From assembly GCF_904848665.1 (NCBI RefSeq), contig NZ_CAJHCQ010000003.1:124001-188000 (forward strand): a stretch of DNA of 64,000 bases, given 5' to 3'. Each line of letters starts with the position of its first letter. Positions within the stretch are counted from its first letter, which is position 1. A model generated the notes under the pieces. That model did no database searches. It was given only the letters and a program-made list of their open reading frames with translations, and had not been told where the DNA came from. Positions 35,441 through 45,333 of the stretch are shown here, in pieces. The stretch comes from Paraburkholderia hiiakae. Lineage in GTDB: Bacteria > Pseudomonadota > Gammaproteobacteria > Burkholderiales > Burkholderiaceae. A program made the position numbers and the translations under genes.

Positions 35441-36922
35441 TTACGCGAGGCGTTCGCGTGAGGGCTCGAAGAGTGGGCGCACGTGGCGGTATAGCGCGCG
35501 GTAGGCGGTGAGACGCTCGCGCAGCGCCGCATGGCGCGAGGCGTTCGGCGTGTACTCGGCCACCACGGGCGGCTTCGTCAGCACCTCGCGCGCGTCGCCG
35601 CCCGCCGCGAGCCAGCCGAGGCGCGCTGCACCGAGCGCCGCGCCCGTCTCGCCGCCGCCGTGCTGGCGTGTGGGCGTATTGAATGCGTCCGCAACCAGTT
35701 GCGCCCAGTAGCCACTGCGCGCGCCGCCGCCCAGCATCGACAGCGCGCCCACTTCGGTGCCTGCGGCCGCGAGCGCGTCGAGACCGTCGGTGAGCGCGAG
35801 CGTTACGCCTTCGAGCACGGCGTAGCCGAGCAGCGCGCGGTCGGTCGCGTGGGTCATGCCGAAGAATACGCCCTGCGCATACGGGTCGTTGTGCGGCGTG
35901 CGCTCGCCCGAGAGATACGGCAGGAAGAGCGGGGCTTCGGCGAGCGTTGGCGCGCTGAGCTGCTCGACTTCGGCGAGCAGCGTGGGCTCGTTCGTGCCCG
36001 TGAGCTTGCAGACCCAGCGCAGGCAGCTCGCCGCCGAAAGCACGACGCTCATCTGGTGCCAGCGGTCCGGAATCGCGTGACAGAACGCGTGCACGGCGGA
36101 AGCCGGGTTGGGCCGGAAGCGGTCGCCCACCACGCAGAGCACGCCCGAGGTGCCGAGCGAGACGAAGCCGTCGCCGGGCTGCGTCGCACCGATGCCGATG
36201 GCGCTCGTCGCGTTGTCGCCGCCGCCCGCTGCGACGACCACGTCTTCGCGCAGGCCGAATTCGCGCGCGAGCGCGGGCAGGAGCGTGCCGGAGGGCGCGC
36301 TGCCTTCGGCGAGCGCGGGCATTTGCGCGCGCGTCATGTTGCAGGCGTCGAGCAGCGCGTCGGACCAGTCGCGTTTGGCCACGTCGAGCCAGAGCGTGCC
36401 CGCGGCGTCCGATGGATCGGAGACCTTGCCGCCCGTGAGTTGCAGGCGCAGATAGTCTTTTGGCAGGAGCACGCAGGCCGTTTCGCGAAAGATCTGCGGT
36501 TCGTGGCGCGCGACCCACAGCAGCTTGGGTGCGGTGAAGCCCGGCATGGCGAGATTGCCCGCAATGCGATGCAGCTGCGGCGCGCGCGCGGTGAGCTCGG
36601 CGCATTCGTCCACCGCGCGCATGTCGTTCCAGAGGATCGCGGGGCGCAATACGTTGTCGTGCGCGTCGAGCAGCACGGCGCCGTGCATCTGTCCGGAAAG
36701 GCCGATACCGCGCACCTGCGCGAATTCGTGCGGATGCGCCTCGCGCAATGCGGCGAGCGCGCGGCGCGTGCCGTCCCACCAGTCGGCGGGATTCTGCTCG
36801 GACCAGCGCGGATGCGCTCGCGAGACGACGAAGGGCGTGCCGGCAGTGCCGATCACGCGGCCGTCGGGCGCCAGCAGCAGGACTTTCACTTCGGAGGTGC
36901 CGAGGTCGATGCCGAGATACAT
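35441..36922 (-). CDS. xylB: Xylulokinase
   Basis: 493 aa. The FGGY fold begins YLGIDLGTSEVKVLLLAPDG, followed by LSGQMHGAVL, the substrate-binding W and SDAAGTLWLDV, AAGGGDNATSAIG and, near the C-terminus, MLGGGARSGYWAQLVADAF. It closely follows the bacterial XylB pattern. It would convert D-xylulose made by the upstream D-arabinitol dehydrogenase to D-xylulose 5-phosphate for the pentose phosphate pathway. 135 bp separate it from dalD and 54 bp from sorC, on the same strand. Confidence 0.92.
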   Translation of the reverse strand: MYLGIDLGTSEVKVLLLAPDGRVIGTAGTPFVVSRAHPRWSEQNPADWWDGTRRALAALREAHPHEFAQVRGIGLSGQMHGAVLLDAHDNVLRPAILWNDMRAVDECAELTARAPQLHRIAGNLAMPGFTAPKLLWVARHEPQIFRETACVLLPKDYLRLQLTGGKVSDPSDAAGTLWLDVAKRDWSDALLDACNMTRAQMPALAEGSAPSGTLLPALAREFGLREDVVVAAGGGDNATSAIGIGATQPGDGFVSLGTSGVLCVVGDRFRPNPASAVHAFCHAIPDRWHQMSVVLSAASCLRWVCKLTGTNEPTLLAEVEQLSAPTLAEAPLFLPYLSGERTPHNDPYAQGVFFGMTHATDRALLGYAVLEGVTLALTDGLDALAAAGTEVGALSMLGGGARSGYWAQLVADAFNTPTRQHGGGETGAALGAARLGWLAAGGDAREVLTKPPVVAEYTPNASRHAALRERLTAYRALYRHVRPLFEPSRERLA

Positions 36923-37057
36923 AGGCGCGCTGAAGTCGTGATGAAGTTGCGCTACTTTAGCCGCGCACCGTGCGCGACGCCATGCGCGCCGACCCGGAGG
37001 GCGCGCTTGGCGCAGGTGTTAGGGCGCAGTTATTACTGATTACGCCGCGGTATGGCT

Positions 37058-38464
37058 TCACACGCTGCAACCGCGTGAGGCGAGCCACTGGTCGACGCGC
37101 GTGAGCGCGCCGCGCACGGCGCCGCCCAGCGTCGGGTTGCCGGCGAGGCCGCCCCAGAGCAGCTTGTCGCCGAGAAAAGTCGAGACGGGGTCGCCGCTAT
37201 CGAACATGCGGTGCACGGCCGCTTCGTCCATCACGCCGTCCTGGTAACTGTAGGGCAGCGTGCCCTTGTGCCAGCGCTCCAGAAAGCGCAGGAAGAGCGC
37301 GGGCAGCATGGCCGTGGCGGCAGGCGTCGCGCCGCTGGCGATGCGTTGCGCGAGCGTGGGCGCGATGAAGCCGGGGATCTTCGAGTAGCCGTCGGCGGCC
37401 ACGCGCTGGTTCGTGTCCTGGATGTAGGGATTGCTGAAGCGTTCGAGCACGACGTCGCGATACTGCGCGAGATCGAGCGGGCTGGGGGTGAGGCAGGGGA
37501 TCACGTCCTCGCTCACGTACTCGCGCGCGAAGGTGCGGATGTCGGCGTCGTTGCTGCCTTCGTGGATGAAGTCGAGCCCGACGAGCGTGCCCGCCCACGC
37601 AATGCAGCTGTGCGTGGCGTTGAGGATGCGGATCTTCGCTTCCTCATAGGGCATTACCGATTCGACCATCTCCGCGCCCGCGCGCTCCCAGGCGGGCCGC
37701 CCCGCGCAGAAGTGATCCTCGATCACCCACTGGATGAAGGCCTCGCCCATCACGGGGCAGGCGTCGTCCACGCCGGTTGCGGCCTTCACGCGCTCGCGCA
37801 CGTCGGGTGTGGGGCGCGGCGTGATGCGGTCGACCATGGAGTCGGGGCACGCCGTGTTCACGTCGAACCAGTCGCGCAGATCCGTCGCGCCTCGCAGCGC
37901 AAGGAACTCGCGCATGCCCGCGTGAAAGCGCTTGCCGTTGCTGCGCAGGTTGTCGCAGGTCTGCAGTGTGACGGGGCCGCCGTCGCGCGCCATGCGCGCT
38001 TCGAGGATCGCTGCGAGCGTACCGTAAATCGTCGTGCGGCCGCCGCTGAGGTCGGCGGCGAGATCGGGGTTCGCGGTGTCGAGGCGGTCGTGTTCGTCGA
38101 GGTAATAGCCGCCTTCGGTCACCGTGAACGCGATGATCTTGCAGTTCGAGTCGGCGCCTGCGTCGATCAGGCTCGCGAGATCGGCGGACCACGGCAGCAC
38201 GCGTGTGATCGAGCGGATCGTCTCGTAGGCGCGCTCGCCCTGCGGCGTGACCGTTTCGAGCGTGTAGGCGCCGTTCTGCGCGGCTAGCGCATCCATCACG
38301 GCGTTCATGTCGGAGCGGATATTGCCGACGCTGAGCGACCAGGCGGCCTCGTCGGGCTTGCGCGCAAGGTTCACGCGATGCAGATACCACGCCTGATGCG
38401 CCCGGTGAAACGACCCGGCGCCGATGTGCAGGATCACGTTCGCATTGCTGCGTTCGGTGTTCAT
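37058..38464 (-). CDS. dalD: D-arabinitol 4-dehydrogenase (mannitol dehydrogenase family, DalD-like)
   Basis: 468 aa, polyol-specific long-chain dehydrogenase. It begins with NVILHIGAGSFHRAHQAWYL, the NAD-binding loop and HRAHQ motif of the family. TVTEGGYYLD and the catalytic Lys segment (AKIRILNATHSCIAWAG) follow. Members oxidise D-arabinitol to D-xylulose and often also D-mannitol to D-fructose; the adjacent xylB favours the first. It heads the leftward operon dalD-xylB-sorC. Its promoter mirrors that of the SDR-ABC operon. Confidence 0.9.
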   Translation of the reverse strand: MNTERSNANVILHIGAGSFHRAHQAWYLHRVNLARKPDEAAWSLSVGNIRSDMNAVMDALAAQNGAYTLETVTPQGERAYETIRSITRVLPWSADLASLIDAGADSNCKIIAFTVTEGGYYLDEHDRLDTANPDLAADLSGGRTTIYGTLAAILEARMARDGGPVTLQTCDNLRSNGKRFHAGMREFLALRGATDLRDWFDVNTACPDSMVDRITPRPTPDVRERVKAATGVDDACPVMGEAFIQWVIEDHFCAGRPAWERAGAEMVESVMPYEEAKIRILNATHSCIAWAGTLVGLDFIHEGSNDADIRTFAREYVSEDVIPCLTPSPLDLAQYRDVVLERFSNPYIQDTNQRVAADGYSKIPGFIAPTLAQRIASGATPAATAMLPALFLRFLERWHKGTLPYSYQDGVMDEAAVHRMFDSGDPVSTFLGDKLLWGGLAGNPTLGGAVRGALTRVDQWLASRGCSV

Positions 38465-38519
38465 TCGGTGTCTCCTAACTCAAAGCGGCCTGGCGGCTCA
38501 AGCCTGAGCAATTGCTCTA

Positions 38520-38559
38520 GTGATGAACGAATGATCGTATCCGGTCGATCGAAAGTCAA
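38520..38559 (-). promoter_or_regulatory. dalD promoter with operator motif shared with the ABC operon
   Basis: On the minus strand: -35 TTGACT (38559-38554), exactly 17 bp, then GATCAT in the -10 position. The motif GATCATTCGTTCATC (38536-38522) starts at the -10, as in the promoter at 28170, where 13 of the 15 positions are the same. The start codon lies about 58 bp downstream. The rest of the 38465-38706 gap shows nothing else. Confidence 0.7.
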
Positions 38560-38706
38560 GCGGCGAGGGCGGCTTTCGGTGGCGCGCTGCGGCGGGGGAC
38601 GGCGCGCGTGCGATTGACGAACGCGCGTCGAGTGAATGTTGCTGGGGGATGTTGTGGCGCACAAAGCGCCCGGGAGTAAAACGCAGGGGAAAAAGGGCCG
38701 GCGGTT

Positions 38707-39687
38707 TCAGCCGCCAATCCGCTCCACCGCCGCGACTGCCTGTGCGGTTGCATCTTGCGCGCAGCAATCCACGACCATGCGCTCCGGCATCGCACGCAGC
38801 CATGTGAGTTGGCGCTTGCAGAGTTGGCGCGTGGCGAACACGCCCTTGTCGCGCATGGTGGCGTAGTCCACCTCGCCATCGAGGTATTCCCACACCTGGC
38901 GATAGCCCACGCAGCGCATGGACGGCAGGTTGGGATTCAGGTCGCCGCGCGCGCACAGCGTCTTCACCTCGTCGATGAGACCGCCCGCGAGCATCGCGTC
39001 GAAACGCGCTTCGATGCGCGCGTGCAGCACACTGCGATCGGACGGCTCGAGCGCGACCGGCACGAAGCGATAGCGCGCGGCTTTGTCCTCGCGCGTGGAC
39101 GGCGTGGCGAGCAGCACCGACATCGGCTGCCCGCTCAGCATGAAAATTTCGAGCGCCCGCTGAATGCGCTGCGAGTCGTTCGGGGCCAGGCGCGCGGCCG
39201 TGGCGGGATCGACCTGCGCGAGGCGGGCGTGCATGGCGGGCCAGCCGTCGCGTGCGGCTTCGGCGTCGAGTTGCGCACGCACGGCGGGATCGGCCGAGGG
39301 CAGGTCGTTCAGGCCTTGTGTGAGTGCCTTGTAGTACAGCATCGTCCCGCCCACGAGCAGCGGCACGTTCCCGCGCGCGACGATCTCGCCCGTCACGCGC
39401 AGCGCATCGGCGCGAAAGTCGGCGGCCGAATAGGCATCCAGAGGATCGACGATATCGATCAGATGATGCGCGGCGGCCGCGCGCTCCGCGGCGCTCGGCT
39501 TCGCGGTGCCGATGTCCATCTCGCGGTACACGAGCGCCGAATCGACGCTCACGATCTCAACCGTCCGTCCGCGCGCCGCCGACTGCGCGGCATACGCGAG
39601 CGCAGCCGCCGTCTTGCCTGAGGCCGTGGGGCCGAGCAGGCACGCGACGGGCAACGCTTCTCCGGCTTGTTTCGTGGACTGCGTCAT
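38707..39687 (-). CDS. miaA: tRNA dimethylallyltransferase
   Basis: 326 aa. It transfers the dimethylallyl group to A37 of tRNAs reading UNN codons. P-loop [15 protein letters not shown], then [52 protein letters not shown] and [14 protein letters not shown] are the standard MiaA motifs. The ATG at 39687 overlaps the mutL stop (ATGA), so translation is coupled. mutL-miaA order is conserved in proteobacteria, usually followed by hfq, which is not here. Confidence 0.95.
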   Translation of the reverse strand: MTQSTKQAGEALPVACLLGPTASGKTAAALAYAAQSAARGRTVEIVSVDSALVYREMDIGTAKPSAAERAAAAHHLIDIVDPLDAYSAADFRADALRVTGEIVARGNVPLLVGGTMLYYKALTQGLNDLPSADPAVRAQLDAEAARDGWPAMHARLAQVDPATAARLAPNDSQRIQRALEIFMLSGQPMSVLLATPSTREDKAARYRFVPVALEPSDRSVLHARIEARFDAMLAGGLIDEVKTLCARGDLNPNLPSMRCVGYRQVWEYLDGEVDYATMRDKGVFATRQLCKRQLTWLRAMPERMVVDCCAQDATAQAVAAVERIGG

Positions 39688-41822
39688 TGACCGCGCATGA
39701 AGAGCCGATCGAGATCGGCGAGCGTGAGCTGATACCAGGTCGGCCGGCCGTGGTTGCACTGGTCGGCGCGCTCGGTTGTTTCCATCTGGCGCAGGAGCGC
39801 GTTCATCTCGTCGAGCGTGAGACGCCGGTTCGCGCGCACCGCATGATGGCAGGCGAGCGTGCCGAGCATCTCGTGCTGGCGCTCGGTGAGTACACGCGAG
39901 CCGCCGTACTCGTGCAGATCGGCGAGCACGGCGCGCGCGAGCGCCTGGAGATCGGCGTCCTTGAGGAGCGCGGGCACCGCGCGGATCGCGATCGACGTGG
40001 GCGAAAGCACGGCGAGGTCGAAGCCTAGCGCTTCGAGCGTCGCTTTTTCTTCCTCGACGGTGCCCGTTTCGACGGGGTCGGCCGTCATCGAGATCGGGAT
40101 CAGCAAGGGCTGCACGGCGAGCGCGCGCTCGGCGAGAGCCTGCTTGAACTGCTCGTAGAGAATGCGCTCGTGCGCGGCGTGCATGTCGACGATCACGAGG
40201 CCGCGCGCGTTTTGCGCGAGCACGTAGATCCCGTGCACCTGCCCGAGCGCGAAGCCGAGCGGGTTGTCCTCGCCCGCTTCGAAGCCGGCGTGCGGCGCGC
40301 CGGCGGCGAATGCATCGGCTGCGACGTCTTGCGCCTGCGGCACGGTCGAGCCCTGCGCCGTGCCCGCGCCGACGTCCTTGCGGCCGAACAACGCGTCATA
40401 GAGCGCGAGCGGCTGCGCGACAGGCAGGCTGCCTTGCGTCATGCGCGACTGGCGCAGCCAGGTGTTGCCGCTGCTCGCGTTGGCGCCGCCTGCGTTTGCA
40501 GCGCCAAAGCCAGACGCGCGCGAGAGCGCGTCACCCGCGCCGCCGCCGAAGCTGCTCGCCACGCTTGCGGTGCCAAACTTGCCGTCCGCGCCGAAGCCGC
40601 CCGCTGCGCCTGCGCGCGGGTAGTCGGCCGCACCCGACGCCAGCCCGACCGAGGCGCCCAGCACCCCGGCGCCCGGCAAGGCGCGCGGCTCGATGAGCGC
40701 GGCCGCGTGGCCGCCCGAGGTCGTCTCGGGCGAAGCGCCCGCGTGGCGCGCGAGCGCGCGCTGCACGGCATGGAACACGAACTGGTGAATCGAGCGCGAG
40801 TCGCGAAAACGCACCTCGATCTTCGAGGGATGCACGTTCACGTCGACGGCTTCGGGCGGCAGGTCGAGGAACAGCACGTACGATGGATAGCGCTCGCCGT
40901 GCAGCACGTCCTCGTAGGCCGAGCGCACTGCGTGCGTGAGCAGCTTGTCGCGCACGAAGCGGCCGTTCACGAAGAAGTACTGCTGGTCGGCGCGGTTGCG
41001 GCTCGCCGTGGGCAGACCCGCGCAGCCGTATACGGCGAGCGGCCCGGCGCGCTCGTCGAGCGGCAGGTGCGCCGTGGCGAAGACTTCGCCGAGAATTTTC
41101 GAGACTCGCGTGGCTGGATCGCTCGCATTCCAGTGCTCGACCGCGCGGCCGTTGTGCAGCACCGAGATCGCTACGTCGGGGCGCGCGAGCGCGCTGCGGC
41201 GGATCATCTCGAGGCAGTGGCCCAGTTCGGTCTGCTCGCTCTTCAGAAATTTGCGGCGCGCGGGCGTATTGAAGTACAGCTCGCGCACTTCGATGGTCGT
41301 GCCCTGACCGCCCGCTGCCGGCGAGATCGCTCCCGTGTGCCCCTCGATCTTCACGGCGTGCGGCGCATCGGCGCTGCGGCTCGTGATCGACATCTCGGCC
41401 ACCGAGGCGATCGACGCCAGCGCTTCGCCGCGGAACCCGAGCGTCGCGACGCTCTCCAGTTCGGCGAGCGAGCGGATCTTGCTCGTGGCGTGGCGCATGA
41501 GCGCGAGCGGCAACTCGGCTTCGGGAATGCCGCAGCCGTCGTCGGCGATGGAGATGCGCTTCACGCCGCCCTCGTCGAGCAGGATGCGCAGCGTGCTCGC
41601 TCCCGCGTCGAGCGCGTTTTCGAGCAGTTCCTTGACGACGGAGGCGGGCCGCTCGACCACTTCGCCCGCGGCGATCTGGCTGATGAGCTGATCGGGCAAC
41701 GCCTGGATCGCGCGCGCGGGCTGCGCGGCGCGCGACGCGACGGCGGCGCTGGTCGTGCTGGCCGCGTCGGCGGCGTTGGCGGAATCCGGCACGGCGCCGG
41801 TGGGTTCGGAATTCGAAGACAT
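39684..41822 (-). CDS. mutL: DNA mismatch repair protein MutL
   Basis: 712 aa. GHKL ATPase domain: [23 protein letters not shown] and [11 protein letters not shown] variable Gly/Ala-rich linker (residues about 370-510) leads to the C-terminal dimerisation domain. The latter has [12 protein letters not shown], which fits the metal-dependent nicking motif D-x-H-A-x2-E-x4-E, plus ACHHAV and CNHGRP. That predicts an endonuclease-type MutL, as in Neisseria and unlike E. coli. An extra Ala/Ser/Thr-rich stretch of about 40 residues precedes the conserved start. It is co-transcribed with miaA. Confidence 0.95.
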   Translation of the reverse strand: MSSNSEPTGAVPDSANAADAASTTSAAVASRAAQPARAIQALPDQLISQIAAGEVVERPASVVKELLENALDAGASTLRILLDEGGVKRISIADDGCGIPEAELPLALMRHATSKIRSLAELESVATLGFRGEALASIASVAEMSITSRSADAPHAVKIEGHTGAISPAAGGQGTTIEVRELYFNTPARRKFLKSEQTELGHCLEMIRRSALARPDVAISVLHNGRAVEHWNASDPATRVSKILGEVFATAHLPLDERAGPLAVYGCAGLPTASRNRADQQYFFVNGRFVRDKLLTHAVRSAYEDVLHGERYPSYVLFLDLPPEAVDVNVHPSKIEVRFRDSRSIHQFVFHAVQRALARHAGASPETTSGGHAAALIEPRALPGAGVLGASVGLASGAADYPRAGAAGGFGADGKFGTASVASSFGGGAGDALSRASGFGAANAGGANASSGNTWLRQSRMTQGSLPVAQPLALYDALFGRKDVGAGTAQGSTVPQAQDVAADAFAAGAPHAGFEAGEDNPLGFALGQVHGIYVLAQNARGLVIVDMHAAHERILYEQFKQALAERALAVQPLLIPISMTADPVETGTVEEEKATLEALGFDLAVLSPTSIAIRAVPALLKDADLQALARAVLADLHEYGGSRVLTERQHEMLGTLACHHAVRANRRLTLDEMNALLRQMETTERADQCNHGRPTWYQLTLADLDRLFMRGQ

Positions 41823-42045
41823 GCGCGTAATTATAGCGAGTCGGCGCTGCGTGACCTGACGCCCATCTACGCCCCTAAAATCGCCATCCAGCGTCGCTTT
41901 GTGCGCGAATTCACCGAAATTGGCGGGAATTTTTCGTGACGGCCTGGCACTTTCGGTATCATGGCGCGGTCAATTTTGCTTCTCGCGCAACACTGGGCGA
42001 ACGCGTTTTTTCAGGGGCGCGGCCCATGATCAATAAGGGACACTT

Positions 42046-42732
42046 TTGGATACGCTTCTGCAGTTCTTCAATCTTGTCTTGCACATCGACAAGTTTCTCG
42101 GTGTCTTCATCCAGCAATACGGCGGCTGGGTCTACGCGGTGCTGTTCCTGATCGTGTTCTGCGAAACCGGACTCGTGGTGCTGCCGTTCCTGCCGGGCGA
42201 CTCGCTGCTTTTCATCGGCGGCGCGTTTGCCGCCACGCATGAAATGAATCTCGGCCTGCTGATCGTGTTGCTGCTCGTGGCGGCGGTCCTTGGCAATACG
42301 GTCAACTATCTGATTGGGCGCGCCATCGGGCCGAAGGTGTTCAATACGCACATTCCTGTGCTCGAACGCTTCCTCGATCGCGCCGCACTGCAGAAAACGC
42401 ACGAATTCTACGAGCGTCACGGCGGCAAGACCATCGTGCTCGCGCGCTTCATTCCTGTCGTGCGTACGTTCGCGCCGTTCGTGGCGGGCGTCTCGCAAAT
42501 GAGCATGCGACGCTTTCAGTTCTTCACGATCACGGGCGCGCTGTTCTGGGTGTTGCTGCTCGTGCTGCTCGGCTACTTCTTCGGCAACATTCCGTTCATT
42601 CGCCAGTACCTCAACGTGATCGTGCTGGTCGGCATTGGAGCCGCGATCGTGCCGATCCTGATTGGCGGCGTGTGGAAGATGCTGCGCAAGGACTCGCGCG
42701 GCGGCGCCGTGCGCAAGCCCAACGGTAGTTGA
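42046..42732 (+). CDS. DedA-family membrane protein (SNARE-associated/VTT domain)
   Basis: 228 aa with about five to six hydrophobic segments. The DedA core is clear: FCETGLVVLPFLPGDSLLF, a conserved Gly/Arg segment (VNYLIGRAIG), and ARFIPVVRTFAPFVAGVSQM containing the functional Arg/Pro residues. DedA proteins act in undecaprenyl-phosphate or phospholipid flipping and proton-motive-force homeostasis. Start is TTG at 42046 with AAGGGA five bases upstream, giving MDTLLQFFN; no ATG fits. The 223-bp region before it contains no gene. Confidence 0.9.
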   Translation: MDTLLQFFNLVLHIDKFLGVFIQQYGGWVYAVLFLIVFCETGLVVLPFLPGDSLLFIGGAFAATHEMNLGLLIVLLLVAAVLGNTVNYLIGRAIGPKVFNTHIPVLERFLDRAALQKTHEFYERHGGKTIVLARFIPVVRTFAPFVAGVSQMSMRRFQFFTITGALFWVLLLVLLGYFFGNIPFIRQYLNVIVLVGIGAAIVPILIGGVWKMLRKDSRGGAVRKPNGS

Positions 42733-42764
42733 GCGCCCGTCGCCTCTAAAGCGACAACGTAATG

Positions 42765-42800
42765 AGAAACGGCATCGCCTGCGAAGGCGATGCCGTTTTG
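42765..42800. terminator. Bidirectional terminator between dedA and the mechanosensitive channel gene
   Basis: A perfect 12-bp stem, AACGGCATCGCC (42768-42779) with GGCGATGCCGTT (42786-42797). Four Ts end it on the plus strand. On the minus strand the flank reads TCTCATT, a weak tract. Confidence 0.8.
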
Positions 42801-42828
42801 CTTTGGCGAGCGCGTTGAACCCTGCGTG

Positions 42829-43644
42829 TTATGAGCCCACGCGGCGAATGATCGTGGGCGTTTCGGGCGTGGGGTAGCCCGCGTCCTTGAAGGTCTCGAC
42901 GATCGCGCGGTTGGTGTCGAAGTAGACCTGCCAGTAGGTGTCGTTGTTCGTGTAGGGCCGCACGGCCAGCAGTGGGCCTTCAGGCGTGAACGAGAGGATC
43001 TCGACGTCGGGCGCCGGCTCCTGCGAAACGTTTGGAATCTTCGCGATGGCCGCGCGCAGGCGGTTCGTTGCGTCGACGGGATCGACACCGTTGGCGATCT
43101 TCGCTGTCAGCTCGACGCGGCGCACGGACGTCGCGCTGTAGTTCGAGATGGTGTCCGAGAAGATCTTGTTGTTGCCGACGATGTTGACCACGTTGTCCGG
43201 CGAGACGATGGTCGTGCCGAAGATGCCGAGCTCCTTCACGGTGCCCGTCACGCCCCCGGCCGTCACGAAGTCGCCTACCTTGAACGGCCGCAGCACCTGC
43301 ATGAACACGCCCGCCGCGAAATGCGCGAGCAGGCCGCCCCACGCCGTGCCGATGGCGAGGCCGAGACCGGCGAGGAGCGCGGCGAACGAGGTGGTCTGCA
43401 CGCCGAACACCTGGAGGATCGCGAGGACCAGCAGCAGGTTCAAGATGGCGGCGAGGATCGAACTGAGGTAATGCGCGAGCGTGGGGTCGACGCGCTCGTT
43501 GCGCGCGAGCACCTTGCGCAGCAAACCGGCGACGAGGTTGATGGCCCAGCGCCCGATGATCCACAGGACGATCGCCGCCAGGACCTTGGTCCCGAAGTCG
43601 ATGCCCCGGGTCATGATGAATACGCGGATGGTTTCGAGATTCAA
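42829..43644 (-). CDS. Small-conductance mechanosensitive channel (MscS family)
   Basis: About 271 aa. Three N-terminal hydrophobic segments end in the pore helix FAALLAGLGLAIGTAWGGLLAHFAAGV; the beta domain contains FKVGDFVTAGGVTGTVKELG and IVSPDNVVNIVGNNKIFSDTI, and an alpha/beta C-terminal domain follows. It releases osmolytes on hypo-osmotic shock. Start assigned at TTG 43644 (product MNLETIRVF) with GAGGG upstream; ATG at 43707 or 43614 are alternatives. The open frame runs to 44262 but overlaps the neighbouring gene and has no family similarity there. Confidence 0.88.
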   Translation of the reverse strand: MNLETIRVFIMTRGIDFGTKVLAAIVLWIIGRWAINLVAGLLRKVLARNERVDPTLAHYLSSILAAILNLLLVLAILQVFGVQTTSFAALLAGLGLAIGTAWGGLLAHFAAGVFMQVLRPFKVGDFVTAGGVTGTVKELGIFGTTIVSPDNVVNIVGNNKIFSDTISNYSATSVRRVELTAKIANGVDPVDATNRLRAAIAKIPNVSQEPAPDVEILSFTPEGPLLAVRPYTNNDTYWQVYFDTNRAIVETFKDAGYPTPETPTIIRRVGS

Positions 43645-43929
43645 AATGCCCTCGCTTGTGCCGTGGAATTGCCGTTGACCGAGCCGGAAAAGACCTGCAA
43701 CTGACATTCGCGGGGAGTGCGGCGCGCCTCGTGGCTGGCGTCGTCTGTCCCTGGAGCATTTATAGGCGAACTGAAAAAAGCGCGCATCCAACGTGCCCAG
43801 CGGCCTGAGGGTTGACCCGGCGCACGGAGCGCGTAGCACCTGTTCAATTGATACGGCGTGCATGGCCGTTCGGCTGTATCGTTGCGCGATCGACACTGAC
43901 ACTAACCGACTCGAAAAAGGAGGCCCGCC

Positions 43930-44625
43930 ATGAACCTTCAGAACACCGATCTCCATCTCATCACCGTGAAGCTCGACGAGCTTCGCCCCACGCAGATCAC
44001 GGTGGGCTTTCGGGAGGTGAACGCCAAGCGCGCGCATTGGCAAGCGCTCGACAAGAAAGGCCGCGCGGCGGCAATCGACTCGCACTGGTTTCCCGCCGTG
44101 CTCGGGCCGAAGTCGCGCTACTACGTGGTCGATCACCACCACCTTGGCCGCGCGTGGCTCGAAGAATCGGTGGAGAGCGTGCGAGTGACCGTGCTCAAGG
44201 ATCTCTCGTGGCTCGAGCCCACCATCTTCTGGCGCATGATGGAACACAACCAGTGGGTGCATCCGTTCGATGCCTCAGGCAAGCGCTGCGAATTCGACCA
44301 GCTGCCGAAGCAGCTCCTCGGGCTTGCGGACGATCCGTATCGCAGCCTCGCGGGCGAGTTGCGCACGTCGGGCGGCTACGCGAAGGACACGACGCCGTTC
44401 AGCGAATTCCTGTGGGCCGACTATCTGCGTCGTAAGGTATCCGAAATGCGCTTGCGCAAAGACTTCGACGCGGCGCTCGCCGACGCGCTTTCGCACGCAC
44501 ACAATCCCGAGGCGCGTTATTTGCCGGGCTGGTCGGGGGTGGTGCCAGCCGCGGCGACTGGCGTGCCGGCGGCGCCAGGCAAGGCGGCCAAGGTGGACAA
44601 GCCTGCCAAGGTCAAAAAGAGCTGA
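43930..44625 (+). CDS. Stand-alone ParB-like (ParBc_2) protein
   Basis: 231 aa. The N-terminal two-thirds resembles the ParB-like nuclease fold: ITVKLDELRPTQITVGFREV, then YYVVDHHHLGRAWLEE, and WRMMEHNQWVHPFD. No helix-turn-helix or parA partner is nearby, so chromosome partition is unlikely. Family members are scattered in proteobacteria with no firm role. A Lys/Ala/Pro-rich tail ends the protein. A perfect AGGAGG lies seven bases before ATG. It is divergent from the mechanosensitive channel gene (about 285 bp apart). Confidence 0.8.
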   Translation: MNLQNTDLHLITVKLDELRPTQITVGFREVNAKRAHWQALDKKGRAAAIDSHWFPAVLGPKSRYYVVDHHHLGRAWLEESVESVRVTVLKDLSWLEPTIFWRMMEHNQWVHPFDASGKRCEFDQLPKQLLGLADDPYRSLAGELRTSGGYAKDTTPFSEFLWADYLRRKVSEMRLRKDFDAALADALSHAHNPEARYLPGWSGVVPAAATGVPAAPGKAAKVDKPAKVKKS

Positions 44626-44640
44626 AGCGGACGTCGCGCC

Positions 44641-45021
44641 TTACATTGGCAGCGTCGATTCGCTGTAGGGAGACGTTTCGATTGCCTGCGCGCCAGCCGG
44701 CCCATTGCGCGTCTTGCGTGAGGCCTGCCGGCGCGCATGCCACGCGATCAGCATTGCCATCAATGCAGCGAGCGCGTAGGCGAACGCGCGCTCCGGGTAA
44801 GTCTCGCTCGGATTGTGCGCTTGCCACGGCCCACCGGCATCGGCGAACACGAGGAAGGTGACCGCCGTGTCGAACGCGAGTGCAATCGCCATCAAGCCGG
44901 CGAAGATGTGCGTGCCATTGAGCGTGAGATCGGGCCGCGCGCAGACGATGAGCCAGCTACCCACGCGCACGGCGAAGAGCAAGGCGAGATTCCAGAACAG
45001 AAAGCAGATGAAGTTGACCAT
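44641..45021 (-). CDS. Small integral membrane protein, unknown
   Basis: 126 aa with three hydrophobic segments: FICFLFWNLALLFAVRVGSW at the N-terminus, FAGLMAIALAFDTAVTFLVF in the middle and AYALAALMAMLIAWHA before a polar tail. I recognise no family. It is convergent with the ParB-like gene, 15 bp apart. The ribosome site is weak, but the hydrophobic pattern is coherent, which supports it being real. Confidence 0.6.
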   Translation of the reverse strand: MVNFICFLFWNLALLFAVRVGSWLIVCARPDLTLNGTHIFAGLMAIALAFDTAVTFLVFADAGGPWQAHNPSETYPERAFAYALAALMAMLIAWHARRQASRKTRNGPAGAQAIETSPYSESTLPM

Positions 45022-45333
45022 GATGCGAAGTGACCGGGCGCGTGACGCAAAGCTCGCGCTGGGTGTTCGGGGCTTGCGGCGGTGCGCATGCCCACGCTCC
45101 CGGCGAGCGGTGGCGCGATCCTGGCACGGAGGTCCATCTCGATAAATGCGGGCGCACGAAGGTCGATGGCGCGCGGTCAGCGTCGGTCGCCGCGCGAGCT
45201 CGGCGTGACGGGGCTCGCGTGGGTTTGTGAAGCATTGTCAGGCGTGCGCGGGGTTGCGTACGTACAACTCTTAGGCGCCGCGCTGAGGCGCCATTGGGCC
45301 ATCGCTGGCCCGCTGCTCGCCCGCCGTTGGCCC
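45022..45333. other. 312-bp gene-free interval
   Basis: This lies upstream of the small membrane protein gene and downstream of the LysR gene, both leftward. Frames on both strands are Arg/Ala-rich shadows. No terminator with a T tract or other motif was recognised. A mirrored GGCGCC-rich segment near 45270-45290 may form a hairpin after the LysR gene. Confidence 0.4.

Noticed and set aside
43645..44262. N-terminal extension of the mechanosensitive channel to 44262
   Set aside because: It would overlap the ParB-like gene on the opposite strand and adds no family-like sequence. Starts near 43644 fit the family length.
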